Positions 18,769 through 29,326 of a DNA stretch of 64,000 nucleotides are shown here, piece after piece; the stretch's first letter is position 1; the number at the start of each line of letters is the position of its first letter. A model generated the notes under the pieces. That model was not told the origin of the DNA and did not search any database. It was given only the letters and a program-made list of their open reading frames with translations. A program made the position numbers and the translations under genes. The stretch is taken from NCBI RefSeq assembly GCF_001431405.1, contig NZ_LDJL01000016.1, forward strand, positions 1 through 64,000. Direction: 5' to 3'. The stretch comes from Pseudoxanthomonas dokdonensis (GTDB lineage: Bacteria; Pseudomonadota; Gammaproteobacteria; Xanthomonadales; Xanthomonadaceae).

Positions 18769-19239
18769 TCAAATCCGGCGCCGCTTGAGCAGGTCGCGGC
18801 CAAGGGCCGCCACCACGACGAGGTTGATGATCAATACCGCCCAGGTGTGCCAGCCGGGATGGCGATAGATGGCATAGATGTCGAAGGGCAGGTAGATGGC
18901 CGAACCGATGCAGCCCAGCCAGGACGCCCAGGCGCGTGCGCGCCACAAGCCCCAGGCTTCGAAGAAGCGGATCAACGCGTAGACAATGCCGATCACCACC
19001 ACCAGTTGCACCGCGCCGGGGCTGATCGCATTCAGCAGATCAGGCAGCAGGCCATGGCGGGTATCCAGGTGGAATCGCTGGATAAGTTCTTCCAGCCAGG
19101 TCCGCAACGGCTGCGGACCCAGCACCGCCAGACCGGTGGCCGCGGCTACCGCCAGCACACCCTTGAATGCCTCGAAAACGGCAATCAGGTGAAGCCCCGG
19201 ATGCGCGTGCGGATCCGGGTTGTATTGCATGGCAGTCAT
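18769..19239 (-). CDS. DUF2127-like integral membrane protein
   Basis: A 156-residue protein with about four membrane spans. The features LHLIAVFEAFKGVLAVAAATGL, VIGIVYALIRFFEAWGLWRARAWASWLG and IYLPFDIYAIYRHPGW fit the DUF2127 family of unknown function. It starts 11 nt after the typA stop on the same strand and ends 50 nt before the amidase start, so typA, this gene and the amidase may be one transcript. An ATG three codons downstream is an alternative start. No function can be assigned. Confidence 0.75.
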   Translation of the reverse strand: MTAMQYNPDPHAHPGLHLIAVFEAFKGVLAVAAATGLAVLGPQPLRTWLEELIQRFHLDTRHGLLPDLLNAISPGAVQLVVVIGIVYALIRFFEAWGLWRARAWASWLGCIGSAIYLPFDIYAIYRHPGWHTWAVLIINLVVVAALGRDLLKRRRI

Positions 19240-19250
19240 CCGTTGCCGGA

Positions 19251-21080
19251 TCAGGCCGCGCGCGAAGCTTTCTTGCGCTCGCTTTCGGTCAGCTGCTTCT
19301 TGCGCAGGCGGATTTCCTTCGGCGTCACTTCGACCAGTTCGTCGTCCTCGATGAAGTCCAGTGCCTGTTCCAGGGTGAACTTGATCGCAGGGGTCAGCTT
19401 GATCGCATCGTCCTTGCCCGAGGCGCGCATGTTGGTCAGCGGCTTGGTCTTGATTGCGTTGACGGTCAGGTCGTTGTCCTTGGAATGGATGCCGACCAGC
19501 TGGCCTTCATAGACGTTGTCGCCTTCGGCGGCAAACAGCTTGCCACGCTCTTCCAGCGGGCCCAGCGCGTAGGCCGGAGTCACGCCGGGGGCGTTGGCAA
19601 TCATCACCCCGTTGATGCGCTTGGCAATCGCGCCCTGTTCCTTGGGACCGTAATGATCGAACACGTGGAACAGCAGGCCCGAGCCCTGGGTCAGGGTCTT
19701 GAACTCGTTCTGGAAGCCAATCAGGCCACGTGCCGGGATCATATAATCCAGGCGCACACGGCCCTTGCCGTCCGGTTCCATGTTCTTCAGCTGCGCCTTG
19801 CGGGTGCCGAGCTTTTCCATGACGCCGCCCTGGTGCTGTTCTTCGATGTCGACCACCAGCTGTTCGATCGGCTCCATCTGCCGGCCGTCGATTTCCTTGA
19901 TGATGACTTCCGGGCGCGAGACGGCCAGTTCGTAACCTTCGCGACGCATGTTTTCGATCAGCACCGAAAGGTGCAGCTCGCCACGGCCGGAGACCAGGAA
20001 TTTGTCGGCGTCCGAACCTTCTTCCACCCGCAGCGCCACGTTGTGGACTTTTTCACGGTCCAGGCGGTCGCGGATCTGGCGGCTGGTCAGGAACTTGCCC
20101 CCGGACAGGTCCTTGTTGCCGGCGAACGGCGAATTGTTGACCTGGAAGGTCATGCTGATGGTCGGCTCGTCGACGGTCAGTGCCGGCAGCGCTTCGGGAT
20201 GGTCGAGCGCGCAGATGGTGTCGGAAATGCCCAGTTCCTGGATACCGGAAATGGCGACGATGTCACCGGCTTCGGCTTCCTCGGTCTCGATCCGCTCCAG
20301 GCCCATGAAGCCCAGTACCTGCAAGACCTTGCCCTGGCGCTTCTTGCCTTCGCGGTCGACGATGCTGACCGGCATGTTCTTCTTCAACTTGCCGCGCTGG
20401 ATGCGGCCGATGCCGATCACGCCGACGAAGTTGTTGTAGTCGAGCTGGCTGATGCGCATCTGGAACGGGCCATCGGCGGCCACCGGCGGCGGCGGCGCGT
20501 GCTGCATGATCGCTTCGTACAGCGGGGTCATGTCGCCCTCGCGGACGCTGTCGTCGAGGCTGGCGAAGCCGTGCAGGGCCGAGGCGTAGATGATCGGGAA
20601 ATCCAGCTGCTCGTTGGTGGCGCCGAGCTTGTCGAACAGGTCGAACACCTGGTCGATGACCCAGTCCGGACGCGCACCCGGGCGGTCGATCTTGTTGACC
20701 ACGACGATCGGCTTGAAGCCCATCGCGAAAGCCTTCTGGGTGACGAAGCGGGTCTGCGGCATCGGCCCGTCCATGGCGTCGACCAGGATCAGCACGGTGT
20801 CGACCATCGACAGCACGCGCTCGACCTCGCCACCGAAGTCGGCGTGGCCGGGGGTGTCGACGATGTTGATGCGGTTGCCTTGCCAGGTGATGGCGGTGTT
20901 CTTGGCCAGGATGGTGATGCCGCGTTCTTTTTCCTGGTCGTTGCTGTCCATCACGCGTTCGGCCAGCACGGTCCGCTCGGAGAGGGTGCCGGACTGCTTG
21001 AGCAGCTGGTCGACGAGGGTGGTCTTGCCATGGTCAACGTGGGCGACGATGGCGATGTTGCGGAGATTCTGGATGGACAT
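19251..21080 (-). CDS. typA: Ribosome-associated GTPase TypA/BipA
   Basis: A 609-residue translational GTPase related to EF-G that assists 50S assembly and stress or low-temperature growth. G1 is AHVDHGKTT (residues 13-21), switch region [12 protein letters not shown]3 [12 protein letters not shown] and G4 [10 protein letters not shown]. The C-terminal domain specific to BipA ([13 protein letters not shown] and the basic [14 protein letters not shown] end) is complete. A TATAAT on the minus strand (21131-21136) lies about 50 nt upstream of the start, without a good -35. Confidence 0.97.
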   Translation of the reverse strand: MSIQNLRNIAIVAHVDHGKTTLVDQLLKQSGTLSERTVLAERVMDSNDQEKERGITILAKNTAITWQGNRINIVDTPGHADFGGEVERVLSMVDTVLILVDAMDGPMPQTRFVTQKAFAMGFKPIVVVNKIDRPGARPDWVIDQVFDLFDKLGATNEQLDFPIIYASALHGFASLDDSVREGDMTPLYEAIMQHAPPPPVAADGPFQMRISQLDYNNFVGVIGIGRIQRGKLKKNMPVSIVDREGKKRQGKVLQVLGFMGLERIETEEAEAGDIVAISGIQELGISDTICALDHPEALPALTVDEPTISMTFQVNNSPFAGNKDLSGGKFLTSRQIRDRLDREKVHNVALRVEEGSDADKFLVSGRGELHLSVLIENMRREGYELAVSRPEVIIKEIDGRQMEPIEQLVVDIEEQHQGGVMEKLGTRKAQLKNMEPDGKGRVRLDYMIPARGLIGFQNEFKTLTQGSGLLFHVFDHYGPKEQGAIAKRINGVMIANAPGVTPAYALGPLEERGKLFAAEGDNVYEGQLVGIHSKDNDLTVNAIKTKPLTNMRASGKDDAIKLTPAIKFTLEQALDFIEDDELVEVTPKEIRLRKKQLTESERKKASRAA

Positions 21081-21188
21081 GCGGAAAGGCGCGCCAGACT
21101 GCGCGCAAGGCTTATGGAGGAATGGCGCGTATTATAGCGGGTCAACCGCCGCGGCCGCACGCCGGCAGGTGGCTTTGGAGACCGGAAC

Positions 21189-21419
21189 ATGAACGAAAAC
21201 CCGCCGCCGACCCTCCCTGTTCATCTGTTGCTGCTGGAAGTGGCCGGAATGGCGATGCTGGGCCTGGGCATTTTCCTGTATGCCAGTCCCGGTTCGGCGC
21301 TGGCGCGTGCGCTGCCGATGCCCATTGCCTGGTGGCTGATCGCGCTGGGCACCCTGCAGGCCGCTGCCGCCACCGTGCTGCTGGCGCGCTTTTTAATCGG
21401 CCGCCGCGCCCCCAAGTAA
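21189..21419 (+). CDS. Small two-span membrane protein, unknown
   Basis: A 76-residue hydrophobic protein with two predicted membrane helices (about residues 10-31 and 44-68), and short charged ends NENPP and GRRAPK. TTTGGAG lies 8 nt before the ATG, which supports translation. It is divergent from typA and ends 39 nt before ppiB, so it may be cotranscribed with it. I recognise no family. Confidence 0.6.
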   Translation: MNENPPPTLPVHLLLLEVAGMAMLGLGIFLYASPGSALARALPMPIAWWLIALGTLQAAAATVLLARFLIGRRAPK

Positions 21420-21458
21420 CCCTTCCATCCAACTTTCCAACCACAAGGATTCCCATCC

Positions 21459-21953
21459 ATGTCCCTGATTGCCAATTTCGATACCTCGCGCGGCCCGATC
21501 AAGCTGGAGCTTTTTGCCGACAAGGCGCCGCTGACCGTGGCCAACTTCGTCAACCTGGTCCAGCACCACTTCTACGATGGCCTCAAGTTCCACCGTGTCA
21601 TCGACGATTTCATGGTCCAGGGCGGTTGCCCGGAAGGTTCCGGCCGCGGCGGTCCCGGCTACCGCTTCGAGGACGAGACCAACAACGGCGTGCGCCATGA
21701 GCGCGGCGTGCTGTCGATGGCCAACGCCGGCCCCAATACCAACGGCAGCCAGTTCTTCATCACCCACATCAAGACCGACTGGCTGGATGGCAAGCACACC
21801 GTGTTCGGCAAGGTCCTGGAAGGCCTGGACGTGGTCGATGCAATCAAGCAGGGCGACACCATCAACAAGATCACCCTGGAAGGCGACACCGACGCCGCGC
21901 TGGCGGCTGCGGCCGACCGGGTGGCCGAATGGAACCGCCACCTGGCAGCCTGA
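21459..21953 (+). CDS. ppiB: Peptidyl-prolyl cis-trans isomerase B (cyclophilin)
   Basis: A 164-residue cytoplasmic cyclophilin without signal peptide. The catalytic region [22 protein letters not shown], the substrate pocket [16 protein letters not shown] and [12 protein letters not shown] are all intact. It speeds proline isomerisation during folding. CACAAGGATTCCCATCC precedes the ATG. A strong GC hairpin follows the gene. Confidence 0.96.
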   Translation: MSLIANFDTSRGPIKLELFADKAPLTVANFVNLVQHHFYDGLKFHRVIDDFMVQGGCPEGSGRGGPGYRFEDETNNGVRHERGVLSMANAGPNTNGSQFFITHIKTDWLDGKHTVFGKVLEGLDVVDAIKQGDTINKITLEGDTDAALAAAADRVAEWNRHLAA

Positions 21954-21971
21954 GCCAGCTTCCCTGCACGA

Positions 21972-22001
21972 CACGCCGGCAGAGCGAGTGCTGCCGGCGT
22001 G
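21972..22001 (+). terminator. Hairpin between ppiB and mdh
   Basis: CACGCCGGCAG (21972-21982) pairs perfectly with CTGCCGGCGTG (21991-22001) around an 8-nt loop. ATAAAAT follows rather than a T-run, so this could be an imperfect terminator for ppiB that sits over the mdh promoter region. Confidence 0.5.
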
Positions 22002-22109
22002 ATAAAATCACCAGCTGACCTGGCGCCATCGCGCCGGTCCTGAACCGCTCCGGCTGCCCGCGCTGATGCGCCCGTGTGCCGGGCCTTCCCCAACCGGAGA
22101 CACCTTGTA

Positions 22110-23096
22110 ATGAAGACCCCCGTACGTGTTGCAGTGACCGGCGCCGCCGGCCAGATCGGTTACGCCCTGCTGTTCCGCATCGCTTCCGGCGAAATGCTGG
22201 GCAAGGATCAGCCCGTCATCCTGCAGCTGCTGGAATTGCCGATGGAGAAGGCCCAGGCCGCGCTGAAAGGCGTGATGATGGAACTGGAAGACTGCGCCTT
22301 CCCGCTGCTGGCCGGCATGGTCGGCACCGATGACCCGGAAGTGGCCTTCAAGGACGCCGACGTGGCCCTGCTGGTCGGTGCGCGTCCGCGCGGCCCGGGC
22401 ATGGAGCGCAAGGACCTGCTGCTGGAAAACGCCAAGATCTTCACCGCCCAGGGCGCTGCGCTGAACAAGGTCGCCAGCCGCGACGTCAAGGTGCTGGTGG
22501 TCGGCAACCCGGCCAATACCAATGCCTACATCGCGATGAAGTCGGCGCCGGACCTGCCGGCCAAAAACTTCACCGCCATGCTGCGCCTTGACCACAACCG
22601 TGCGCTCAGCCAGCTGGCCAACAAGGCCGAAGTCGCCGTCGGCGACATCGATAACCTGGTGGTCTGGGGCAACCACAGCCCGACCATGTACCCGGATTAC
22701 CGCTTCGCCACCGTCAACGGCCAGTCGCTGAAGGACAAGATCAACGACGCTGACTGGAATGCCAATGCGTTCATCCCGCAGGTGGGCAAGCGTGGCGCGG
22801 CGATCATCGAAGCCCGCGGCCTGTCCTCGGCGGCGTCGGCGGCCAATGCCGCCATCGACCACATCCATGACTGGGTGCTGGGCAGCAACGGCAAGTGGGT
22901 GACCATGGGCGTGCCGTCCGATGGCAGCTACGGCATTCCGGAAGGCATCATCTACGGCGTGCCGGTGACCACCGCCAACGGCGAATACACCCGCGTCACC
23001 GGCCTGGAAGTCGACGCGTTCAGCCGCGCCGCGATGGACAAGACCCTGGCCGAACTGGAAGAAGAACGCGCTGGCGTGGCGCACCTGCTGGGCTGA
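22110..23096 (+). CDS. mdh: Malate dehydrogenase
   Basis: A 328-residue NAD-dependent malate dehydrogenase of the longer (cytosolic/chloroplast-like) type, converting malate to oxaloacetate in the TCA cycle. The nucleotide loop GAAGQIGY (11-18), [12 protein letters not shown] with substrate Arg164, and catalytic His189 in [11 protein letters not shown] are visible. The frame is open for 12 more codons, but ATGAAGACCCCC follows CCGGAGACACC and gives the normal start. Oxaloacetate from this step is also the acceptor used by PrpC encoded nearby. Confidence 0.97.
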   Translation: MKTPVRVAVTGAAGQIGYALLFRIASGEMLGKDQPVILQLLELPMEKAQAALKGVMMELEDCAFPLLAGMVGTDDPEVAFKDADVALLVGARPRGPGMERKDLLLENAKIFTAQGAALNKVASRDVKVLVVGNPANTNAYIAMKSAPDLPAKNFTAMLRLDHNRALSQLANKAEVAVGDIDNLVVWGNHSPTMYPDYRFATVNGQSLKDKINDADWNANAFIPQVGKRGAAIIEARGLSSAASAANAAIDHIHDWVLGSNGKWVTMGVPSDGSYGIPEGIIYGVPVTTANGEYTRVTGLEVDAFSRAAMDKTLAELEEERAGVAHLLG

Positions 23097-23140
23097 GCAT
23101 GGGCTTGAGCTGAGCCGACAGGCCGTCTTGCCAGACACCG

Positions 23141-23169
23141 AAAAGGGATGGAGTTTTCCATCCCTTTTT
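23141..23169 (+). terminator. Terminator of mdh
   Basis: AAAAGGGATGGA (23141-23152) pairs with TCCATCCCTTTT (23157-23168) across GTTT, with a run of T at the end. A good intrinsic terminator. Confidence 0.85.
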
Positions 23170-23253
23170 GTTTGCCTGCGTTCGACCAAGGTCGCACGGT
23201 GGCGGCGATGAGCGCGATCTATGCTGGGGCCCTGTCGGATCCGGGAGTTCGCC

Positions 23254-25155
23254 ATGGCTTACGAAGACGTCTATCGCCGCTCGGTCGAACAGCCGGAGCA
23301 GTTCTGGGGTGAACAGGCAGCGCGGATCTACTGGCATCGTCCGCCGGATCGCGTGCTGGATTATTCCCACCCTCCGTTCCGGCAATGGTATGCCGGCGGC
23401 CTGACCAATCTCTGCTACAACGCGGTAGATCGCCATCTTGCTGACCGCGCCGGGCAACTGGCGCTGGTCACGATATCGACCGAAACCAACAGCAGCCGCG
23501 AGTTCACCTACCAGCAGATGCATCGCGAAGTAAACGCGTTCGCCGCGGTACTGCAGCGACTGCAGGTGGGCGAGGGCGACCGCGTGGTCATCTACATGCC
23601 GAACATGGCCGAAGCGGTGTTCGCGATGCTGGCCTGCGCGCGCATCGGCGCGATTCATTCGGTGGTGTTCGGCGGTTTTGCCGCGCACAACCTGGCCTTG
23701 CGCATCGACGACGCGCAACCGGCGCTGCTGATTACCGCCGACGCCGGCATGCGCGGTGGCAAGGTGATCGCCTACAAGCCGCTGGTCGACGAAGCCTGCC
23801 TGCAGGCATCGGCACCGCCGCCGCACGTGCTGGTGGTGTCGCGTGGACTGGTTGATGACATGCCCTGGCAGGAGGGGCGTGACGTCGAGTATGCCGGCCT
23901 GCGCGAACAATGCCTGGATGTGGAGGTGCCAGTGACGTGGCTGGAATCCAACCAGCCCAGCTACCTGCTCTACACCTCTGGCACCACCGGCAAACCAAAA
24001 GGCGTGCAGCGCGATGTCGGCGGCTATGCGGTGGCGTTGGCACTGTCGATGGAAACCGTGTTCGATGTCGGTCCCGGCCAGGTGATGTTCTCGACCTCGG
24101 ATGTCGGCTGGGCGGTCGGTCATTCCTATAACGTCTACGGACCGCTGATTATCGGCGCCACCTCACTGCTTTACGAGGGCCTGCCTATCCAACCCGACGC
24201 CGGCATCTGGTGGTCACTGTGCGAGCAATACCGGGTGCGCACGATGTTCTCCTCGCCGACCGCCATCCGGGTGCTGAAGAAGCACGATCGCCGCTTCATC
24301 AGCGACCGCGATCTGTCGTCGCTGCGATATCTGTTCCTGGCCGGCGAGCCGCTTGATGAACCGACCGCGCAGTGGATTACCGGGATGCTCGGCAAACCGG
24401 TCATCGACAACTACTGGCAGACCGAAACCGGTTGGCCGGCGTTGACCCTGCTGCCAGGGCTGGACATGAAGCCGGTGCGGTTCGGCTCGCCCGGTTTCGC
24501 CAATCTCGGCTACCGGATGAAAATCATCGACGAGTCCACGGGCAAGGAAGTAGCCGCCAACCAGAAAGGCGTGCTGGTGATCCAGCCGCCGCTGCCGCCC
24601 GGTTGCATGACCACGATCTGGGGCGATGACGCGCGTTTCCTCAGTAGCTACTTCAGCCATTTCAAGGAACTGCTGTACAGCTCGCTGGACTGGGCCATCC
24701 GCGACGAAGATGGCTACACCTTCATCCTTGGCCGTACCGACGATGTCATCAACGTCGCCGGCCATCGTCTGGGCACGCGCGAGATTGAAGAATCGATTTC
24801 CGGTTTTCCGGCCGTGGCAGAGGCCGCGGTCATCGGCGTCCGCGACGAGATCAAGGGCCAGGTACCGGTGGTGTTCGCGATCCTGAAACAGGCCGGCGAT
24901 GGCGCGGCGGCGGTGGACGCTGCCGAAGGCATGCGTGCGCGGGTGGTCGATCAACTCGGCGCGGTGGCGCGGCCGGCGCGGGTTTACGTGGTCAATGCGC
25001 TGCCGAAGACGCGATCCGGCAAACTGCTGCGGCGCTCATTGCAGGCATTGGTCGAGGATCGTCCAACCGGGGATCTGTCCACCCTCGACGATCCCGGTGC
25101 ACTGGATGAAATACGGCGCGCGCTGGCCCGCGGTGCCGATGCGGGTAGTGAATGA
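23254..25155 (+). CDS. prpE: Propionate--CoA ligase
   Basis: A 633-residue acyl-AMP/CoA ligase of the PrpE group, activating propionate to propionyl-CoA. The ATP loop LLYTSGTTGKPKGVQRDVGG, the acyl pocket TSDVGWAVGHSYNVYGPL, YWQTETGW and the C-terminal lid lysine in PKTRSGKLLRR, normally controlled by acetylation, are present. The start at 23254 follows CGGGAGTTCGCC. An ATG 11 codons earlier is less likely. Propionyl-CoA made here feeds PrpC and PrpB encoded 2.8 kb downstream. The protein is closer to PrpE than to acetyl-CoA synthetase by its overall pattern. Confidence 0.92.
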   Translation: MAYEDVYRRSVEQPEQFWGEQAARIYWHRPPDRVLDYSHPPFRQWYAGGLTNLCYNAVDRHLADRAGQLALVTISTETNSSREFTYQQMHREVNAFAAVLQRLQVGEGDRVVIYMPNMAEAVFAMLACARIGAIHSVVFGGFAAHNLALRIDDAQPALLITADAGMRGGKVIAYKPLVDEACLQASAPPPHVLVVSRGLVDDMPWQEGRDVEYAGLREQCLDVEVPVTWLESNQPSYLLYTSGTTGKPKGVQRDVGGYAVALALSMETVFDVGPGQVMFSTSDVGWAVGHSYNVYGPLIIGATSLLYEGLPIQPDAGIWWSLCEQYRVRTMFSSPTAIRVLKKHDRRFISDRDLSSLRYLFLAGEPLDEPTAQWITGMLGKPVIDNYWQTETGWPALTLLPGLDMKPVRFGSPGFANLGYRMKIIDESTGKEVAANQKGVLVIQPPLPPGCMTTIWGDDARFLSSYFSHFKELLYSSLDWAIRDEDGYTFILGRTDDVINVAGHRLGTREIEESISGFPAVAEAAVIGVRDEIKGQVPVVFAILKQAGDGAAAVDAAEGMRARVVDQLGAVARPARVYVVNALPKTRSGKLLRRSLQALVEDRPTGDLSTLDDPGALDEIRRALARGADAGSE

Positions 25156-25162
25156 TCACGCG

Positions 25163-26158
25163 TTACGTGCGCGGTGGCGGCAGCTTCTTTGCCGTGGCGA
25201 TGCGCCAGGCGATCCAGTGTTTACGGACGAGGGCCAGTAATAGCAGCCATGCCAGCATGCTCAGGTAGCCGAGCAATGCCGACACCTGCAGTGCCGGTAT
25301 CCCGGCCACCAGCAGATGGCCGTTGCCGCCGGGTATCAGTACGCTGCCAACCCCCATCATCAGTCCGCCGCCGAGGCGACGTGGCAACGCCGCCGGATTT
25401 CCGATGCGTGGCCTGAAGCTGCCGCTGGCCATTGCTGCGGCGACCGTACCGACCACCACTGCCGGCAGCAGCCCCCAACGATGCAGATCCTGCGGATGAC
25501 CGGACAATGCCTGGGCGGCAATGCTGGTACTGGGCCAATGCTGGTGTATCAGCAGCACGACGCTGGCTGCTGCTGCGACGAACGGCATCGCCAATGCTGG
25601 CGGCCAGTTCGGTTGCCGCCACACCTGCCATCGCCATATCCGTTGCCTGACCGCCTGGCGCAGCGAGACCAGCAGCAGGATCGCCAATGCCAGATGCCAC
25701 AACCAGCGCCAGTGCAGTGCGGGCAGATCGTCGCTTTGCAGGGATATCGGCGCCAATGGCTGCAGCCAGCGCAGGGCGCACAACTGGCCGGCCAGCATTG
25801 CCAGCAAGGTCAGCGCAAACGAGATCTCACCACGGCCCAGCCGGGCCACGGTGCCAAACGAGCAACCGCCATTGATCCAGGCGCCGGTGGCAAACACCAT
25901 GCCGCCCAGCAGTGGCCATTGCCAGCCGTGATGGGCCGGACCGATGAGGGTGATGGCGTGGGCGGACACGATGGTTGCCAGCCCGGTCAGCGCCCACGCC
26001 CAGGCCGGACACTGCCATATCGCCCAGAACCGTCGCCAGCGGCCGTGATGGACGATTTCGGCGCTGGCCTTGACCGCGCACAGCGGACCACGCTGCACGG
26101 CCCAGCCCAAAATCAGGCCGGGCAGTACTATCCACAGCCAGGGTGTCATGAGGTCCAT
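25163..26158 (-). CDS. YeeE/YedE-like membrane transporter
   Basis: A 331-residue polytopic protein of the YeeE/YedE (sulfur compound transport) type. The first half has QRGPLCAV (Cys27) and INGGCSFGTVARLGRGE (Cys99), the second half has the pseudo-repeat GVGSVLIPGGNGHLLVAGIP. In thiosulfate-importing YeeE three cysteines relay the substrate. Here the third position, normally GCN, reads GGN, so the relay looks incomplete. The start is the ATG at 26158, with GGAG 10 nt upstream. An in-frame TTG is two codons earlier. The gene converges on prpE with 7 nt between stops. Substrate unknown. Confidence 0.75.
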   Translation of the reverse strand: MDLMTPWLWIVLPGLILGWAVQRGPLCAVKASAEIVHHGRWRRFWAIWQCPAWAWALTGLATIVSAHAITLIGPAHHGWQWPLLGGMVFATGAWINGGCSFGTVARLGRGEISFALTLLAMLAGQLCALRWLQPLAPISLQSDDLPALHWRWLWHLALAILLLVSLRQAVRQRIWRWQVWRQPNWPPALAMPFVAAAASVVLLIHQHWPSTSIAAQALSGHPQDLHRWGLLPAVVVGTVAAAMASGSFRPRIGNPAALPRRLGGGLMMGVGSVLIPGGNGHLLVAGIPALQVSALLGYLSMLAWLLLLALVRKHWIAWRIATAKKLPPPRT

Positions 26159-26164
26159 GGGCAA

Positions 26165-26196
26165 CCCGCTCCGGGTGCAATCCCACCCGGAGCGGG
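26165..26196 (-). terminator. Hairpin between msrA and the YeeE-like gene
   Basis: CCCGCTCCGGGT (26165-26176) and ACCCGGAGCGGG (26185-26196) form a perfect 12-bp stem around 8 nt. It lies just downstream of msrA and immediately before the YeeE-like start, so its strand role is ambiguous: msrA terminator without T-run, or a translational block on the next gene. Confidence 0.5.
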
Positions 26197-26209
26197 GACC
26201 TGCTGGCGG

Positions 26210-26731
26210 TTACTTCGACGCCTGCGTGTCGCGGCGCGGCAGCTTCCAGTCCGGACGCACGAAGTGGCAGGTATAGCCGTTGGGAATCCGCTCCAGGTAA
26301 TCCTGGTGCTCGGGCTCGGCCTGCCAGAACGGACCGGCCGGGCTCACTTCGGTCACTACCTTGCCCGGCCACAGGCCCGAGGCGTCGACATCGGCAATGG
26401 TGTCCAGCGCGATCTGCTTCTGTTCGTCGCTGGTATAGAAGATTGCCGAGCGGTAGCTGGTGCCGCGGTCATTGCCCTGGCGATTGGGAGTGGACGGGTC
26501 GTGGACCTGGAAGAAGAATTCCAGCAGTTCGCGGAAGCTGGTCTTGTCCGGATCGAATACCACTTCCAGCGCCTCGGCATGGGTGCCGTGGTTGCGGTAA
26601 GTGGCGTTTTCGACATCGCCGCCGCTGTAGCCGACGCGCGTGGACAGCACCCCGGGACGCTTGCGGACCAGATCCTGCATGCCCCAGAAACAGCCGCCAG
26701 CGAGAATGGCCTTTTCGGTCTTGTCAGACAT
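26210..26731 (-). CDS. msrA: Peptide-methionine (S)-S-oxide reductase MsrA
   Basis: A 173-residue enzyme that reduces methionine-S-sulfoxide in oxidised proteins. The catalytic [10 protein letters not shown] (Cys14) is near the N-terminus, followed by [25 protein letters not shown] and [17 protein letters not shown]. No export signal, so cytoplasmic. AAGGAG lies 7 nt from the chosen ATG. The ATG one codon earlier has only 4 nt spacing. It is divergent from prpB. Confidence 0.95.
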   Translation of the reverse strand: MSDKTEKAILAGGCFWGMQDLVRKRPGVLSTRVGYSGGDVENATYRNHGTHAEALEVVFDPDKTSFRELLEFFFQVHDPSTPNRQGNDRGTSYRSAIFYTSDEQKQIALDTIADVDASGLWPGKVVTEVSPAGPFWQAEPEHQDYLERIPNGYTCHFVRPDWKLPRRDTQASK

Positions 26732-26997
26732 CATGCATCTCCTTGTTGTTCGAACGGTGAGGTGGCTGCCTTCCACTGGGCTTCGCTGACCGGTGCGGGG
26801 TTTGCTGCCACGCGACCAATATGGGGACGCAGGAGGCGGGAATCCAGTGCCGGCCCACAGCGCAAAGGCTTTAGGAGCTGTGGCACAAAAGCCCCGGAGC
26901 GTACTGTTCCGACCCGCACGGCGCGCGCTTAGCCAAATATACGTGACAGGCTTTAAAATGGTCTGCTGCGCATGAGCGCGGTGCAACGGAGAACCCC

Positions 26998-27885
26998 ATG
27001 ACCCAACCCTCATCCGCTGGCGCGGCCTTCCGCGCGGCGTTGGCCGCGGAACAGCCGCTGCAGGTTATCGGCACCATCAATGCCAACCACGCGCTGCTGG
27101 CCAAACGCGCCGGCTACCGTGCCATCTATCTGTCCGGTGGTGGCGTTGCCGCCGGTTCGCTGGGCCTGCCGGACCTGGGCATCAACACGCTCGACGATGT
27201 GCTGATCGACGTGCGCCGCATCACCGATGTCTGTGATCTGCCGCTGATGGTGGATATCGACACCGGCTTTGGCCCCAGCGCCTTCAATATCGCCCGCACC
27301 ATCAAGTCGCTGATCAAGGCCGGCGCGGCGGCCTGCCATATCGAAGACCAGGTCGGGGCCAAGCGCTGCGGCCACCGGCCGGGCAAGGAAATCGTGTCCT
27401 CGGCGGAAATGGCCGACCGGGTCAAGGCCGCCGCCGATGCCCGGACCGATCCGGAGTTCTTCCTGATCGCACGCACCGATGCGATCCAGGTCGACGGCGT
27501 GGATGCGGCGATCGAACGCGCCATCGCCTGCGTCGAAGCAGGCGCCGACGGTATCTTCGCCGAAGCGGCCTACGACCTGCCGACCTACCAGCGCTTTGTC
27601 GAGGCGGTGAAGGTGCCGGTGCTGGCCAACATCACCGAGTTCGGCAAGACCCCGCTGTTCACCCGCGAGGAACTGGCCTCGGTCGGTGTCGCCATCCAGC
27701 TGTATCCGCTGTCGGCGTTCCGGGCGATGAACAAGGCCGCCGAAACCGTCTACCAAGCCATCCGCCGTGACGGTCATCAGAAGAATGTGGTCGACATCAT
27801 GCAGACCCGCGAGGAACTGTACGAGCGCATCGGCTACCACGATTTCGAACAGCGCCTGGACGCCTTGTTCGCGGCCAAGAAATAG
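26998..27885 (+). CDS. prpB: 2-methylisocitrate lyase
   Basis: A 295-residue isocitrate-lyase superfamily enzyme cleaving 2-methylisocitrate to pyruvate and succinate, the last step of the methylcitrate cycle. KRCGH with catalytic Cys124, VDIDTGFG and [13 protein letters not shown] are diagnostic. ACGGAGAACCCC precedes the ATG. An AT-rich TTTAAAAT at about 26952-26959 may be a -10. It is followed by prpC after 78 nt in the same direction. Confidence 0.96.
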   Translation: MTQPSSAGAAFRAALAAEQPLQVIGTINANHALLAKRAGYRAIYLSGGGVAAGSLGLPDLGINTLDDVLIDVRRITDVCDLPLMVDIDTGFGPSAFNIARTIKSLIKAGAAACHIEDQVGAKRCGHRPGKEIVSSAEMADRVKAAADARTDPEFFLIARTDAIQVDGVDAAIERAIACVEAGADGIFAEAAYDLPTYQRFVEAVKVPVLANITEFGKTPLFTREELASVGVAIQLYPLSAFRAMNKAAETVYQAIRRDGHQKNVVDIMQTREELYERIGYHDFEQRLDALFAAKK

Positions 27886-27963
27886 CCTGCCTGCGGCGTC
27901 AGCCGATCCCGCGCAGGCCAGTGCGTTGCACGCACTCTCAAAATCAAACACGAGGTAGATGAA

Positions 27964-29112
27964 ATGTCAGAACCCGCCGTTCCCTTCAAACCCAAGAAAT
28001 CGGTCGCCCTGTCCGGTACCGCCGCCGGCAATACCGCGCTGTGCACCGTCGGTCGCAGCGGCAACGATTTGCACTACCGCGGTTACGACATCCTGGATCT
28101 GGCGACCAGCAGTGAGTTCGAGGAAATCGCTTATCTGCTGGTCCACGGCAAACTGCCCAATGCCGCCGAGTTGCGTGGCTACAAGGCCAAGTTGAAGTCG
28201 TTGCGCGGGCTGCCGGCAGCGGTCAAGGCGGCACTGGAAGAACTGCCACCTTCGGCCCATCCGATGGACGTGATGCGTACCGGCGTGTCGGTGCTGGGTT
28301 GCGTGCAGCCGGAAAAAGACGACCACAACCATCCCGGTGCACGCGACATCGCCGACAAGCTGATGGCCTGCCTCGGTTCAATGCTGCTGTACTGGTACCA
28401 CTGGAGCCACAACGGCCGGGTGATTGACGTGGAAACCGACGACGACTCGATCGGCGGTCATTTCCTGCACCTGCTGCACGGTGAAAAGCCGCGCGACTCC
28501 TGGGTGCGGGCGATGCACACCAGCCTGATCCTGTACGCCGAGCATGAGTTCAATGCATCGACCTTCACCGGCCGGGTGATTGCCGGTACCGGCAGCGACA
28601 TGTACTCCTGCATTGCCGGCGCCATCGGCGCGCTGCGTGGGCCCAAGCACGGCGGTGCCAACGAAGTCGCCTTCGAAGTGCAGAAGCGCTACGAAACCGC
28701 CGACGAGGCCGAGGCCGACATCAAGGCGCGGGTCGAACGCAAGGAAGTGGTGATCGGCTTCGGTCACCCGGTCTATACGGTCAGCGATCCACGCAACCAG
28801 GTCATCAAGCAGGTGGCCAGGGAACTGTCGGCCGAAGAGCAGAGCATGAAGATGTACGACATCGCCGAGCGTCTGGAAACGGTGATGTGGGACATCAAGA
28901 AGATGTTCCCGAACCTGGACTGGTTCAGTGCGGTCAGCTACCACATGATGGGTGTGCCGACGGCCATGTTCACCCCGCTGTTCGTCATCGCCCGCACCAG
29001 TGGTTGGAGCGCGCACGTCATCGAGCAGCGCATCGACGGCAAGATCATCCGTCCCAGCGCCAACTACACCGGGCCGGAAGATCAGGCCTTCGTGCCGATT
29101 GAAAAGCGCTGA
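27964..29112 (+). CDS. prpC: 2-methylcitrate synthase
   Basis: A 382-residue citrate-synthase family enzyme joining propionyl-CoA and oxaloacetate. The short bacterial form with N-terminal [18 protein letters not shown] and [12 protein letters not shown] is typical of PrpC. Catalytic histidines are in GPKHGGANE and [28 protein letters not shown] gives the ribosome binding site. It forms an apparent prpBC operon closed by a strong terminator, so prpD is not cotranscribed. Confidence 0.95.
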   Translation: MSEPAVPFKPKKSVALSGTAAGNTALCTVGRSGNDLHYRGYDILDLATSSEFEEIAYLLVHGKLPNAAELRGYKAKLKSLRGLPAAVKAALEELPPSAHPMDVMRTGVSVLGCVQPEKDDHNHPGARDIADKLMACLGSMLLYWYHWSHNGRVIDVETDDDSIGGHFLHLLHGEKPRDSWVRAMHTSLILYAEHEFNASTFTGRVIAGTGSDMYSCIAGAIGALRGPKHGGANEVAFEVQKRYETADEAEADIKARVERKEVVIGFGHPVYTVSDPRNQVIKQVARELSAEEQSMKMYDIAERLETVMWDIKKMFPNLDWFSAVSYHMMGVPTAMFTPLFVIARTSGWSAHVIEQRIDGKIIRPSANYTGPEDQAFVPIEKR

Positions 29113-29140
29113 TTCGGCCAACCGGGCCAAGGGCACCAGC

Positions 29141-29168
29141 AGGGCGATGGATTTCCATCGCCCTTTTT
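29141..29168 (+). terminator. Terminator of prpBC
   Basis: AGGGCGATGGA (29141-29151) and TCCATCGCCCT (29154-29164) with a TT loop and a T-run to 29168. Confidence 0.88.
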
Positions 29169-29326
29169 GCTGGCGGGCGCGTGCAAAGCGCGGACAAAAC
29201 CGCATAATGTGACGCAGGTGGCAGATGGGGGGCGGCCAAGCCGTCGAAACTGCTGCCGTTTGCTTGGCATCGCGGACCGGGGGCAGGGGGCCCACTGGCG
29301 CATGCCGCAGGGGGGCAACGCAGATT

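Noticed and set aside
16991..21137. Long open frames on + antisense to the amidase and typA
   Set aside because: They mirror well-recognised minus-strand genes, arise from GC-biased third positions and encode no recognisable family.
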